Notes: generated by a model from the letters alone, not told the origin. DNA of 64,000 nucleotides from Streptomyces filamentosus (GCF_014654895.1 NZ_BNBE01000001.1:3013001-3077000), one strand, 5' to 3'. Shown: positions 24,742-33,837, counted from the first letter of the stretch. Made by a program: numbers and translations.

Positions 24742-26199
24742 ATGTCGCACTTCACCGACCTGGCCCACCAGTACATCGACGGGGAGTGGAAGCCCGGCAG
24801 CGGCTCGTGGGACATCATCGACTTCAACCCGTACACCGGGGAGAAGCTCGCCTCGATCACGGTCGCCACCGCCGGCGAGGTGGACCTCGCCTACCGCGCC
24901 GCCGAGCGCGCGCAGACCGCCTGGGCCGAGACCAACCCCTACGCCCGCCGGCTCGTCCTCGAGCGCGCGCTGCGGATCGTCGAGGACCGCGAGGACGAGA
25001 TAGCCGAGACGATCGTCGCGGAGCTCGGCGGCACCCGCCTCAAGGCCGCCTTCGAGCTGCACCTCGCCAAGGAGTTCCTGCGCGAGGCGGTCCACCTGGC
25101 GCTGCGCCCCGCCGGCAGCATCCTGCCCTCGCCGGTCGACGGCAAGGAGAACCGCGTCTACCGCCTCCCGGTCGGCGTCGTCGGCGTCATCTCCCCCTTC
25201 AACTTCCCCTTCCTCCTCTCCCTCAAGTCGGTCGCCCCCGCCCTCGCGCTCGGCAACGCGGTCGTCCTCAAGCCGCACCAGAACACCCCGATCTGCGGCG
25301 GCACCCTGGTCGCGAAGATCCTGGAGGAGGCGGGCCTGCCCGCCGGGCTGCTCAACGTCGTCGTCACCGACATCGCCGAGATCGGCGACGCGCTGCTCAC
25401 CCACCCGGTCCCGAAGGTCATCTCCTTCACCGGCTCCGACAAGGTCGGCCGTCACGTGGCCACCGTCTGCGCCCAGAACTTCAAGCACGCCGTCCTCGAA
25501 CTCGGCGGCAACAGCGCCCTGATCGTCCTCGACGACGCCGACCTGGACTACGCCGTCGACGCCGCCGTCTTCAGCCGCTTCGTCCACCAGGGGCAGGTCT
25601 GCATGGCCGCCAACCGCATCCTGGTCGACCGCCGCCTGGAGGCGGAGTTCACCGAGAAGTTCGTGGCGAAGGTGAGGACCCTGCGGGTCGGCGACCCGGC
25701 CGACCCCGCCACCCACATCGGCCCGCTCATCAACACCCAGCAGGCCGAGTCCGTGGCGGGCGCCGTCGAGCAGGCCGTGGCGGCCGGTGCCACCGCGCTG
25801 CTGCACGGCACGGTCGAGGGCAGCCTCGTCTCCCCGTCCGTGCTCACCGGCGTCCCCGCCGGCGCCCCGGTCCTCTCCCAGGAGATCTTCGGCCCGGTGG
25901 CCCTGATCCTCCCCTTCGACGGCGAGGACGAGGCCGTCCGGATCGCCAACGACACCCCGTACGGGCTCAGCGGCGCCGTCCACACCGCCGACGTCGAGCG
26001 GGGCGTCCGGGTCGCCAGGCGGATCCACACCGGCATGATCCACATCAACGACGGCACCGTCCACGACGAGCCGATCGTCCCCTTCGGCGGCGAGAAGCAC
26101 TCGGGCATCGGGCGGCTCAACGGCGACGCGATGATCGAGGCGTTCACCACCCAGAAGTGGATCTCGATCCAGCACGGCCGCAGCCGCTTCCCCTTCTAG
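24742..26199 (+). CDS. NAD(P)-dependent aldehyde dehydrogenase
   Basis: 485 residues, complete ALDH superfamily enzyme oxidising an aldehyde to the acid. Visible motifs: cofactor-site PFNFP, KPHQNTP, FTGSDKVGRHV; catalytic Glu in LELGGNSALIVLDDA; catalytic Cys in HQGQVCMAANRI; and EIFGPVALILPF. The sequence style resembles benzaldehyde/vanillin or salicylaldehyde dehydrogenases more than succinate-semialdehyde enzymes, but the substrate is not certain. Ribosome site AGAGGGG lies 9 nt before ATG. It is monocistronic between the XRE gene and a DinB gene. Confidence 0.9.
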   Translation: MSHFTDLAHQYIDGEWKPGSGSWDIIDFNPYTGEKLASITVATAGEVDLAYRAAERAQTAWAETNPYARRLVLERALRIVEDREDEIAETIVAELGGTRLKAAFELHLAKEFLREAVHLALRPAGSILPSPVDGKENRVYRLPVGVVGVISPFNFPFLLSLKSVAPALALGNAVVLKPHQNTPICGGTLVAKILEEAGLPAGLLNVVVTDIAEIGDALLTHPVPKVISFTGSDKVGRHVATVCAQNFKHAVLELGGNSALIVLDDADLDYAVDAAVFSRFVHQGQVCMAANRILVDRRLEAEFTEKFVAKVRTLRVGDPADPATHIGPLINTQQAESVAGAVEQAVAAGATALLHGTVEGSLVSPSVLTGVPAGAPVLSQEIFGPVALILPFDGEDEAVRIANDTPYGLSGAVHTADVERGVRVARRIHTGMIHINDGTVHDEPIVPFGGEKHSGIGRLNGDAMIEAFTTQKWISIQHGRSRFPF

Positions 26200-26269
26200 G
26201 ACAGCACCTGTCCGCCTTCCTCCGTAACGTGGGCATCGCCCGAGCGACACACGAGAAAAGGCGGACAGC

Positions 26270-26809
26270 ATGGTGGCTTTTGTTCCTGCGGAGGCTCCCG
26301 GCGACGAGCGCGGCGCGTTCCTCAACTTCGTGGAGGTCCAGCGCGCCGCGCTCCGCCGCTCCCTCCTCGGCCTCACCGAGGAGCAGGCGGCGAGCCGCCC
26401 CAGCGTCAGCGAGCTGAGCCTCTCCGGCCTGGCCAAGCACGTGGCCGAGGTCGAGCTGAACTGGCTCAGGCTCGCGCAGCAGCGGGAGAACGAGCGGCAG
26501 CGCACCGAGGAGACCTGGGCCGAGGGCCACCGGCTCGTCGGCGACGAGACGGTCCCCGGGGTGCTCGCCTTCTGGGAGGGCGTGGCGAAGGAGACCGAGG
26601 AGTTCGTCCGTACGGTGCCGAGCCTGGACGACACCTTCCCGCTGCCCCCCGCGCCCTGGTTCCCCGCGGGCACCCGCGTCTCGGTCCGCTGGATGCTCCT
26701 CCACCTGGTGCAGGAGATGGGCCGGCACGCGGGCCACGCGGACATCATCCGCGAATCCCTCGACGGCAAGGGCTCCTTCGACCTGATCGCGCTGGAGAAC
26801 GAGGGCTGA
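26270..26809 (+). CDS. DinB/DUF664 family protein
   Basis: 179 residues forming the four-helix DinB-like bundle. Conserved metal-site histidines are in LAKHVAEVELNWL (first), and in MLLHLVQEMGRHAGHADIIRESLDG (second and third, the GRHAGHAD signature). Members include mycothiol- or bacillithiol-dependent S-transferases, so a thiol-transfer role with mycothiol is plausible in this organism, but the substrate is unknown. ATG 26270 follows AAGGCGGA by 4 nt. It follows the dehydrogenase gene at 70 nt and converges on the decarboxylase gene. Confidence 0.85.
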   Translation: MVAFVPAEAPGDERGAFLNFVEVQRAALRRSLLGLTEEQAASRPSVSELSLSGLAKHVAEVELNWLRLAQQRENERQRTEETWAEGHRLVGDETVPGVLAFWEGVAKETEEFVRTVPSLDDTFPLPPAPWFPAGTRVSVRWMLLHLVQEMGRHAGHADIIRESLDGKGSFDLIALENEG

Positions 26810-26884
26810 GCCGGGGGCCGGCGGCGGGCCCCGGCCCGGCCCGGCGCGATCCGGCCTGCCGCGGCCCGGTCCCGAGGACGCGGC

Positions 26885-28303
26885 CTAGTGGTGGAAGGAG
26901 GTCGCGGCCTCCTTGTCGCGGGTGAAGGGGCCCGGCTGGCGGCGCAGTTCGGGCAGGAGGCGGTTCAGGTCCTCCACGAGGAGGCCGGCGAGGTCGGCGG
27001 AGAAGCCGTTGCGGCAGACGATCCGCAGGACGGACAGGTCCTCGCGGTGCGCGGGGAAGGTGTAGGCGGGGACGAGCCAGCCGTGTTCGCGGAGCCTGCG
27101 GGAGACGTCGAAGACGTCGTAGGCGGTGACGTCGGGGGCGGTGGTGAAGGCGAAGACGGGCAGCTGGTCGCCGCGGGTGAGGAGCCGGAAGTCGCCCATG
27201 GCCTCGATCCGTTCGGCGAGGCCCCGGGCGACGTCCCGGCTGGTCTGCTGGACGGCCCGGTAGCCCTCCCGGCCGAGCCTGAGGAAGGTGTAGTACTGGG
27301 CGACGACCTGGGCGCCGGGGCGGGAGAAGTTGAGGGCGAAGGTCGGCATGTCGCCGCCGAGGTAGTTGACCCGGAAGACGAGCTCCTCGGGGAGTTCCTC
27401 GGGGCCCCGCCACAGGGCCCAGCCGACGCCGGGGTAGACGAGCCCGTACTTGTGGCCGGAGGTGTTGATCGAGGAGACGCGGGGGAGCCGGAAGTCCCAG
27501 ACCAGGTCCTCGTCGAGGAAGGGGGCGATCATGGCTCCGGAGGCGCCGTCGACGTGGACGGGCACGTCGAGGCCGGTGCGGGCCTGGAGGTCGTCGAGGG
27601 CGGCGCAGATGTCGGCGACGGGCTCGTAGGAGCCGTCGAAGGTGGAGCCGAGGACGGCGACGACGCCGATGGTGTTCTCGTCGCACAGGGCGGCGGCGGA
27701 GGCGGCGTCGAGGTGGTAGCGGTCGCCCTCCATGGGGACGAGGCGGGGCTCGACCTCCCAGAAGTTGCAGAACTTCTCCCAGCAGACCTGCACGTTGACG
27801 CCCATCACCAGGTTGGGGCGGGCGGCCGGATAGCGGTCGGCGTTCTTCTTGGTCCAGCGGCGCTTGAGGGCCATCCCGGCGAGCATGCAGGCCTCGCTGG
27901 AACCGGTGGTGGAGCAGCCGACGGCGGCGGACGGGTCGGGGGCGTGCCAGAGGTCGGCGAGCATGGCGACGCAGCGCCGTTCGAGTTCGGCGGTGCGCGG
28001 GTACTCGTCCTTGTCGATCATGTTCTTGTCGCGGCACTCGCCCATCAGGACCCCGGCCTGGGGCTCCATCCAGGTGGTGACGAAGGTGGCGAGGTTGAGC
28101 CGGGAGTTGCCGTCCAGCATCAGCTCGTCGCGGACCAGCTGGTAGGCGCTGGAGGGCGGCAGCGGGCCGGCCGGCAGCCGGTGCCGGGGCGGTGCCTCGG
28201 TCATGCCGCCGATCGGGTTCGCCTCCCCGTAGAAGGGGTTGAGGGCGAGCCGGCGGAAGGAATCGGACTCGTTGTCGTCGGGTCCCTTGTGGAGGGCGGC
28301 CAT
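26885..28303 (-). CDS. gadB: Glutamate decarboxylase
   Basis: 472 residues, close to E. coli GadB. PLP-dependent fold type I enzyme converting glutamate to GABA with uptake of a proton. The pyridoxal lysine is Lys285 in SINTSGHKYGL; upstream are GCSTTGSSEACMLAG (cofactor binding) and HVDGASGAMIAPF. The C terminus reads SFHH, resembling the C-terminal segment of E. coli GadB that closes the site at neutral pH through a histidine. The ATG has GAAGGAGCC 4-5 nt upstream. The ClC-type gene lies 29 nt upstream on the same strand, so both probably form an acid-response operon. Confidence 0.93.
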   Translation of the reverse strand: MAALHKGPDDNESDSFRRLALNPFYGEANPIGGMTEAPPRHRLPAGPLPPSSAYQLVRDELMLDGNSRLNLATFVTTWMEPQAGVLMGECRDKNMIDKDEYPRTAELERRCVAMLADLWHAPDPSAAVGCSTTGSSEACMLAGMALKRRWTKKNADRYPAARPNLVMGVNVQVCWEKFCNFWEVEPRLVPMEGDRYHLDAASAAALCDENTIGVVAVLGSTFDGSYEPVADICAALDDLQARTGLDVPVHVDGASGAMIAPFLDEDLVWDFRLPRVSSINTSGHKYGLVYPGVGWALWRGPEELPEELVFRVNYLGGDMPTFALNFSRPGAQVVAQYYTFLRLGREGYRAVQQTSRDVARGLAERIEAMGDFRLLTRGDQLPVFAFTTAPDVTAYDVFDVSRRLREHGWLVPAYTFPAHREDLSVLRIVCRNGFSADLAGLLVEDLNRLLPELRRQPGPFTRDKEAATSFHH

Positions 28304-28332
28304 GGGGGCTCCTTCTTCGGCTGCGGGCGGGG

Positions 28333-29610
28333 TCAGCGCAGGGCGTCGCCCCGGTGGTCGAGTTCGAGCTGCGGGCGGCCGGTGACGACCAGCCAGGCGG
28401 GCAGGGTGGCCAGGCAGAGCAGCGAGAGCATGGCGGGGGAGGAGGCGAGGACGGCGGCGACGAAGAGGCTCACCCAGCCCTGCCGGGTGGTGGCGAGGAG
28501 GACGCCGAGGACCGCGGAGGAGACGGCGACCGCCGGGTGGATCTCCGGGACGAGGGCCTGGACGGCGAGGCCGAGGGCGGCGCCGATGAAGACCGCGGGG
28601 AAGACCCGGCCGCCGCGGAAGCCGCAGGCGGCGGCCACCAGCAGCGCGACGGACTTCACCACGGCCAGCTTGGCCAGTTCGCCGGAGGAGTACACCCCGA
28701 GGGAGCCGACGAGCTCCTTGGTCTCGTGGAGGCCCTTGAAGAGCGTCAGATGGCCGCCGAGGGCGCCCAGCAGGCCCAGGAGCAGACCGCCGGCGGGCAG
28801 CATCAGCATCGGGTGCCGCAGCCGCCCGAAGGCCCGGTGGAGGGCGGGGAAGGCGTAGCAGCCGAGGAGGCCGAAGAGGGCGCCGAGGGTGGCGACGACG
28901 AGGGCGGCGAGGAGGTCCTCCCAGCCGGGGTCGGTCAGCGCCGGGAGGCCCATGGCGAAGCTGGGGGAGGAGAAGAGCTGGGTGGTCATCGCCCCGGCGC
29001 CGGCGGCGACCAGCGGCGCGAAGAGCCGATCCCACAGGGAGCCCTTGCCGGGCCGTCCGACGAGCGCCTCGGAGAGCACCAGGGCGGCGGCGACGGGGGT
29101 GCCGAAGAGGGCGCCGAAGGTGCCCGCCGTGGCGAGGGAGGCCCAGAAGGCGCCCGGGGTGCCCGGCGCGGCCCGCAGCCCCAGCCAGACGGCCAGGGCG
29201 ATCGCGGAGGCGATCGTCGGCTGCTCGGGGCCGAGGCTGACGCCGCCGGCGAGGGCGAGGGTGCTGGCGACGAGGAGGCCCGGCACCACGCCGGGCGCCA
29301 GCGGCGGGCCGCCGAGCCCCTCCGAGGCCGGATCGGGACCGGCGTGCCCGGGGGCCTTCCAGACGACGAGGCCGACCGCGACGCCGGTGGCGGTGAGGAC
29401 GACGATCATCCACAGGGAGGAGTACGGACCGATGTCCAGCGCGTCGGGCAGCGTCTCCCAGAGCACCGACTGGAGCTCTTCGGCGATCCTGCTGACGCCG
29501 AGGAAGAGGAGGGCCGACCCGGCGCCGACCACGAGGGCGGGCAGGACCTGCGGGAGCAGGACCCGGACCGGGGCTTCGGCGGGGGCGGTCGCGTCATGAT
29601 CGGTGGCCAC
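28333..29610 (-). CDS. ClC-superfamily (YfeO-like) ion channel or antiporter
   Basis: About 425 residues with some ten membrane helices. ClC-type motifs are present in altered form: GPEQP in place of GREGP (gating Glu kept) and GGRVFPAVFIGAALG for the GxFxP segment. This fits the YfeO-like branch better than classic ClcA. It presumably moves chloride and/or protons, balancing charge during acid stress together with GadB downstream. GTG 29610 is the likely start; GTG 29640 is also in frame. The predicted export of protons or uptake of chloride is from family knowledge, not shown here. Confidence 0.85.
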   Translation of the reverse strand: MATDHDATAPAEAPVRVLLPQVLPALVVGAGSALLFLGVSRIAEELQSVLWETLPDALDIGPYSSLWMIVVLTATGVAVGLVVWKAPGHAGPDPASEGLGGPPLAPGVVPGLLVASTLALAGGVSLGPEQPTIASAIALAVWLGLRAAPGTPGAFWASLATAGTFGALFGTPVAAALVLSEALVGRPGKGSLWDRLFAPLVAAGAGAMTTQLFSSPSFAMGLPALTDPGWEDLLAALVVATLGALFGLLGCYAFPALHRAFGRLRHPMLMLPAGGLLLGLLGALGGHLTLFKGLHETKELVGSLGVYSSGELAKLAVVKSVALLVAAACGFRGGRVFPAVFIGAALGLAVQALVPEIHPAVAVSSAVLGVLLATTRQGWVSLFVAAVLASSPAMLSLLCLATLPAWLVVTGRPQLELDHRGDALR

Positions 29611-29673
29611 CGCCCCACCATAAGTGAGCAATTGCCGCACAACACCTCGAAAGACCCGAGGCGCGGGGCCTGC

Positions 29674-29691
29674 ACCTCACGTGACGTCAGG
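29674..29691. promoter_or_regulatory. MerR/TipA-type operator
   Basis: ACCTCACGTGACGTCAGG: the pattern CCT-N-ACGT-N-ACGT-N-AGG is a full palindrome apart from the N positions and matches the tipA promoter operator as I remember it (CCTCACGTCACGTGAGG). It lies 45 nt before the tipA-like relic and 64 nt from the start of the ClC-type gene on the other strand. Confidence 0.6.
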
Positions 29692-29735
29692 ACCCGGGCC
29701 GACGGCGTACCGGCAGGGAAAGGGCGGACGGCCGC

Positions 29736-29855
29736 ATGGGCTGCTCCGTGGGACAGGTCGCAGGCCTCGCCGGGGTCGCGGTGCGCACCCCGCACCACTC
29801 CGACGCGACCGGACTGCTCTCCCCGGGCGGTACGCGGAGGGGTCCGCCCGCCGCC
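29736..29855 (+). pseudogene. Decayed tipA-like MerR regulator, N-terminal remnant
   Basis: From ATG 29736 the reading SVGQVAGLAGVAVRTPHHSD...GLLSPG follows the first 30 residues of TipA-type regulators (SVGQVAGFAGVTVRTLHHYDEIGLL). The conserved LHHYD has become PHHSD. After GLLSPG the frame is lost, and RYAEGSA, recalling the next family stretch, appears in another frame. No effector domain or further MerR sequence follows; the DNA turns into GC-rich repeats. The 455-bp gap 29611-30065 therefore holds an operator, this relic and a repeat. Confidence 0.65.
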
Positions 29856-29897
29856 GGGGCGGCACCCACTCGCACGGGCCCGCCCGGGCCGCGTCCT

Positions 29898-29951
29898 GCG
29901 GGACCGGGCCGGGGCGCGGGACCGGGCCGGGATGCGGGACCGGGCCGGGGG
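29898..29951. repeat. 18-nt tandem repeat, three units
   Basis: GCGGGACCGGGCCGG followed by GGC, GAT or GGG, three times in a row. It sits downstream of the tipA-like relic, in DNA without a supportable gene. Confidence 0.85.
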
Positions 29952-30065
29952 CCTGGCGAGGTCCGGGGCCGTGCCCCGGCCCGTACGCGCCCGCCCCGTC
30001 CCGTACGCGGTCCCGCACCCGCCCCGTACGCGCCCGGACCCGCCCCGCACCCGTCCCGCAAGGGT

Positions 30066-30434
30066 TCAGGCGCGTTCCGCGATGACCACCGCGGTGCCGT
30101 ACGCGCACACCTCCGTGCCCACGTCCGCGGCCTCCGTCACGTCGAAGCGGAACATCAGCACGGCGTTCGCGCCGCGCGCCCGGGCCTGCTCCACCAGGCG
30201 GTCCATCGCCTGGTTCCGGGTCTCCACCAGGGTCTTCGTCAGTCCCTTCAGCTCGCCGCCGATCATCGACTTGAGACCGGCGCCGATCTGGCTGCCCAGG
30301 TGACGCGAGCGGACCGTCAGTCCGAAGACCTCGCCGATCACCTGTCGTACCTCGTAGCCGGGGACGTCGTTCGTCGTCACCACCAGCACGTCGGGGTGCG
30401 GTCCCTGACCGCCTCCGTACTCCTCGATGCCCAT
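30066..30434 (-). CDS. YbjQ/DUF74 family protein
   Basis: 122 residues. Full match to the YbjQ (UPF0145) family: VLVVTTNDVPGYEVRQVIGEVFGLTVRS, GAGLKSMIGGELKGLTKTLVETRNQAMDRLVEQARARGANAVLMFRFD and a final GTAVVI. These small cytoplasmic proteins form pentameric rings and are often called heavy-metal-binding, though the function is unproven. ATG 30434 is favoured because AGGAGGT lies 9-10 nt upstream; GTG 30440 would leave only 3 nt. It is divergent from the DedA gene. Confidence 0.88.
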   Translation of the reverse strand: MGIEEYGGGQGPHPDVLVVTTNDVPGYEVRQVIGEVFGLTVRSRHLGSQIGAGLKSMIGGELKGLTKTLVETRNQAMDRLVEQARARGANAVLMFRFDVTEAADVGTEVCAYGTAVVIAERA

Positions 30435-30608
30435 CGGCACTCACCTCCTGGTCACCCAGGGTCGTCGCAGCGGCGCCCCTCCGCATCCCGTGCGGGCCGG
30501 GTGGAACCGGGGGTGGCCGTTCCACGTTGATAGCTTGGGGCGCGCCGTCGGCATGTCCCGCCGCACCCCCGACATGCCCCCACCCCGACCGGCAGGAGCC
30601 CGGAACCC

Positions 30609-31943
30609 GTGAACACGCTTGCCCTCGGACCGAGCTGGCTGGATCCGGACTACCTGATCCAGACCTTCGGCCTGATCGGTGTCCTCGCCATCGTCTTCGC
30701 CGAGTCCGGCCTCCTCATCGGGTTCTTCCTCCCCGGTGACTCGCTGCTCTTCACGACCGGCCTCCTCGTCACCACCGGAAAGCTCGACTCGCCGCTCTGG
30801 CTGGTCTGCACCCTGGTCGTGGCCGCGGCGATCCTCGGCGACCAGGTGGGCTACCTCTTCGGCCGGAAGGTCGGCCCCTCGCTCTTCCGCCGCCCGGACT
30901 CCAAGCTCTTCAAGCAGGAGAACGTGGAGAAGGCCCACGAGTTCTTCGAGAAGCACGGCCCGAAGTCCCTCATCCTGGCCCGCTTCGTGCCGATCATCCG
31001 CACCTTCACGCCGATCATCGCGGGCGTCAGCCGGATGAACTACCGCTCCTTCATCACCTTCAACATCATCGGCGGCGTCCTGTGGGGCGCCGGCGTGACC
31101 CTGCTCGGCGCCTCCCTCGGCAAGATCGACTTCGTGCACCGGCACATCGAGGCGATCCTCGTCGGCATCGTCCTCGTCTCGGTCGTCCCGATCGTGATCG
31201 AGTACCTCCGGGCCCGTTCCCAGTCGAAGAAGGCCGCCGCCCGGACCCAGGAAGAGCCCCCCGCCGACCCGGCGCCCCCGGCCGCCCCCGGCGAGCACTC
31301 CGACTGGCCCGCCCCCGGCGACCAGGGCCACCACCCCGGCCACGACGACCGGCCCGGCCAGGGCGGCGGCTACGGCCAGCAGGGCGGCTACGCGGACCAG
31401 GGGGGCTACGGCCGGCAGCAGGGCGGGTACGGCGAGCAGGGCGGCTACGGCCAGCAGGGCGGTTACGCGGACCAGGGCGGTTACGCCGGTCAGGGCGGTT
31501 ACGCGGGGCAGGGCCAGCAGGGCGGCTACGGGCAGCAGGCCGGCTACGGCCGGCAGCAGGGCGGGTACGGCAACCAGGCCGGATACGACCAGCAGGGTGG
31601 TTACGGCCAGCAGGGCGGCTACGCGAACCAGGGTGGCTACGCGGACCAGGGTGGCTACGCGGACCAGGGCGGTTACGCGGACCAGGGCGGTTACGCGGAC
31701 CAGGGCGGTTACGCCGGTCAGGGCGGCTACGGAGCCCAGCAGCCCGCCTACGGAGACGCCCAGCAGGGCGCCTACGGCGACCAGCAGCCCGGTTACGGCT
31801 ACGGCGGCGCCCAGCAGCAGCCCGGCCACGGCGCCCAGCAGCAGCCCGGCCACGGCGCCCGGCAGCCCGGCTACGGCGGCTACGACGGCCAGAACCCGCC
31901 GCCGCAGCAGCACGGCGGGGACGACCGGCACCCCCCGCGCTAG
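30609..31943 (+). CDS. DedA family membrane protein with a long Gly/Tyr/Gln-rich tail
   Basis: 444 residues. Residues 1-205 are a standard DedA/VTT domain: [33 protein letters not shown], and [37 protein letters not shown], with four to six membrane helices. DedA proteins are linked to undecaprenyl phosphate or phospholipid flipping. Residues about 240-440 are a low-complexity cytoplasmic tail built of GGYxxQ units ([18 protein letters not shown]), about 30 Tyr. DedA proteins normally end near residue 220. The GTG start has GGAG 11 nt upstream. Confidence 0.9.
   Translation: MNTLALGPSWLDPDYLIQTFGLIGVLAIVFAESGLLIGFFLPGDSLLFTTGLLVTTGKLDSPLWLVCTLVVAAAILGDQVGYLFGRKVGPSLFRRPDSKLFKQENVEKAHEFFEKHGPKSLILARFVPIIRTFTPIIAGVSRMNYRSFITFNIIGGVLWGAGVTLLGASLGKIDFVHRHIEAILVGIVLVSVVPIVIEYLRARSQSKKAAARTQEEPPADPAPPAAPGEHSDWPAPGDQGHHPGHDDRPGQGGGYGQQGGYADQGGYGRQQGGYGEQGGYGQQGGYADQGGYAGQGGYAGQGQQGGYGQQAGYGRQQGGYGNQAGYDQQGGYGQQGGYANQGGYADQGGYADQGGYADQGGYADQGGYAGQGGYGAQQPAYGDAQQGAYGDQQPGYGYGGAQQQPGHGAQQQPGHGARQPGYGGYDGQNPPPQQHGGDDRHPPR
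31366..31740. repeat. 15-18-nt coding repeats for the GGYxxQ tail
   Basis: Repeated GGCGGNTACGCGGACCAG-type units, in phase with the DedA gene, including five nearly identical GGCTACGCGGACCAG copies in a row near 31630-31710. Wobble positions differ between copies, so selection on the protein sequence is plausible. Confidence 0.85.
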
Positions 31944-31959
31944 GACACGGCACACGACA

Positions 31960-32000
31960 GAAGCTCCGCCCTCCGGCCGTCCGGCCGGGAGCGGGGCTTC
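31960..32000 (+). terminator. Terminator after the DedA gene
   Basis: GAAGCTCCGC (31960-31969) pairs with GCGGGGCTTC (31991-32000), one G-T pair, with an inner CCGGCC/GGCCGG dyad. It lies in the convergent gap with thrE. Confidence 0.7.
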
Positions 32001-32026
32001 CGCGTGACGGGGGGCGCGCCCGGCAA

Positions 32027-32062
32027 AGAAGCCCCAGAAGCCCCAGAAGCCCTAGAAGCCCC
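32027..32062. repeat. 9-nt tandem repeat across the thrE stop codon
   Basis: Four copies of AGAAGCCCC (one ends in T). On the minus strand they read GGCTTCT; the T variant creates the TAG stop of the ThrE gene, so the stop lies inside the array. Confidence 0.85.
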
Positions 32063-33704
32063 TGGTCCGCTTCGCCGCGCTGCGGGCGGAGCCAGCGCCG
32101 GGGGCCCGCATGAAGAGGCGGGCCAGCTCGCTCCCCAGGTTCACCCCGATCGCGATCGCCAGGGCCAGGGCCGCCGCCTTCGCGAGCGAGTTGAAGCCCT
32201 GGTCCAGGTTGTTCTGGGCGATCGCGAGCACACCGAAGTACGTCGCCGAACCGGGCAGCAGCGGCCCGATCGCCGCCGTCACGTACGGCAGCGAGGAGGT
32301 GTGGTGGTAGCGGGCCATCAGCTGCCCGAAGAGGCCCACCAGACCGGCCGCCACCGCCGTCGCCATCACCGCGGAGCCCTCCGCCGTCACCGCGATCGAC
32401 GCGTAGACCACCCAGGCCACCCCGCCGTTCAGCGTCGCGAAGACGACCGTCCCCCGCGACTGCTGGAGGAGGACGGCGAAGGTCGCGCACAGCACCATCG
32501 AGGACAGGATCTGCGTCACCGGCCGCTCGACCGGGCTCAGCGTCCCCTCCGGATTGAGCTGGGCGTCGAACTGCACCGCCACGTACAGCACCGACAGCAC
32601 GCCCACCACGATCGCCACGAAGAAGTAGGCGACCTCCAGGAGCCGGGCCGAGGCCGTGATGTAGAAGCCGGTCAGACCGTCCTGCACGGCCGCGACCAGC
32701 GCCCGCCCCGGGATCAGCGCGAACAGGCCGCCCGTGATCACCGCCGAGGGCCGCAGCTCCGCGTGGAGCAGCGTGAGCAGCACCCCCATCGCGGCCGGCG
32801 GCATCGCCGCCACCAGGAACTGGTAGAACTCCGGCAGCCCGCGCCCCGCGCACAGCCACGCCAGCCGGTCGCCGAGCACCGCGCCCAGCGCCGCCACGAA
32901 GAAGACCGTGGTGTCACCGCCCAGCAGCAGCGAGGCCGCGCCCGCCAGCAGTCCCGCCGCGGCCGTCAGCACCCAGCCCGGGTACGGGTGCCGGTTGCGC
33001 CGGATCTCCGCGAGGCGCCGGTACGCCTCCTCCGGCGACACCTCGTGCGCCGGCGCGTTGATGTCCGCCAGCAGCTGGTAGACCGCCGCCAGGCGCGTGT
33101 AGTCGGTGCCCCGGCGGCGCACCGTCCGGTTCGCCGTCAGCGGGTCGTCCACCAGCGAGGGCTGGTACGTGACCGACAGCAGGGTGAAGGTGACCGTCGG
33201 CTCGCAGCGGTCCAGGCCGTACGAGCGGCAGATCGCGAACATCGCCGCCTCGACGTCCTCCGCGCCCTCCCCGCCCGCGAGCAGCAGCTCGCCGATGCGG
33301 AGGGCCAGGTCGAGCACGCGCGGCACCGAGGGGCCCGTCTCGTCCTTCCCCGTGGGCGCCTCCGGCACGGGCCGGTCGCCGACCGGCAGCCGGAGCATCG
33401 TCCGCATCCGGTCCTGCCAGGGGGCGTTGTGCGGCAGCCGCGCGAGGGGGACCCCGTACGCCGGGGTGAAGGCGGTCGGCGAGTCCTTCGCGGAGTACGT
33501 CGACGGCGGTGCGAACGCCGAGCCCTCCGGCTCCGGCTGCGGCTCGGGCGACAGCCCCTCCGGGACCACGAACGCCGAGCCCTCCGGCTCCGGCGGCGGC
33601 TCCGGCACCAGCCCCTCCGGCAGCGCGAACTCCGAGGTCGCCTCGTCCGACAGGGGCTTCCGGTCCTCCGGAACCTCCTCGGGGCCCTCCGGCTCCGCCA
33701 CCAC
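32052..33704 (-). CDS. Threonine/serine exporter, ThrE family
   Basis: 550 residues. A disordered N-terminal tail (about 90 residues, two copies of PEGL.PEP.PEPEGSAF) leads into the cytoplasmic ThrE domain (LALRIGELLLAGGEGAEDVEAAMFAICRSYGL) and two blocks of about five membrane helices. The fused ThrE/ThrE_2 organisation is that of the actinobacterial single-chain exporter of threonine and serine. The GTG start at 33704 has GGCGGAG 4-5 nt upstream. It is downstream of ppa on the same strand but separated from it by a hairpin. The substrate is assigned by family only. Confidence 0.88.
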   Translation of the reverse strand: MVAEPEGPEEVPEDRKPLSDEATSEFALPEGLVPEPPPEPEGSAFVVPEGLSPEPQPEPEGSAFAPPSTYSAKDSPTAFTPAYGVPLARLPHNAPWQDRMRTMLRLPVGDRPVPEAPTGKDETGPSVPRVLDLALRIGELLLAGGEGAEDVEAAMFAICRSYGLDRCEPTVTFTLLSVTYQPSLVDDPLTANRTVRRRGTDYTRLAAVYQLLADINAPAHEVSPEEAYRRLAEIRRNRHPYPGWVLTAAAGLLAGAASLLLGGDTTVFFVAALGAVLGDRLAWLCAGRGLPEFYQFLVAAMPPAAMGVLLTLLHAELRPSAVITGGLFALIPGRALVAAVQDGLTGFYITASARLLEVAYFFVAIVVGVLSVLYVAVQFDAQLNPEGTLSPVERPVTQILSSMVLCATFAVLLQQSRGTVVFATLNGGVAWVVYASIAVTAEGSAVMATAVAAGLVGLFGQLMARYHHTSSLPYVTAAIGPLLPGSATYFGVLAIAQNNLDQGFNSLAKAAALALAIAIGVNLGSELARLFMRAPGAGSARSAAKRTRGF

Positions 33705-33837
33705 TTTCTCCGCCTCACACCCAGGGAATCGTGGATTCCAGTATGGGCGTCAGACGGGCGTGCGAAACGCGGATCGCCCGAAGCCGGGCACACGGAGGAC
33801 GGACGCCCGGGGGCGGGACGTCGGGGGCGCGGGCACG

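Noticed and set aside
24742..28303. GABA pathway (aldehyde dehydrogenase plus glutamate decarboxylase)
   Set aside because: The dehydrogenase does not look like a succinate-semialdehyde enzyme, lies on the opposite strand, and no GABA transaminase is present.
29898..30065. Continuation of the tipA-like gene
   Set aside because: The sequence is GC repeat in all frames with no effector-domain similarity.
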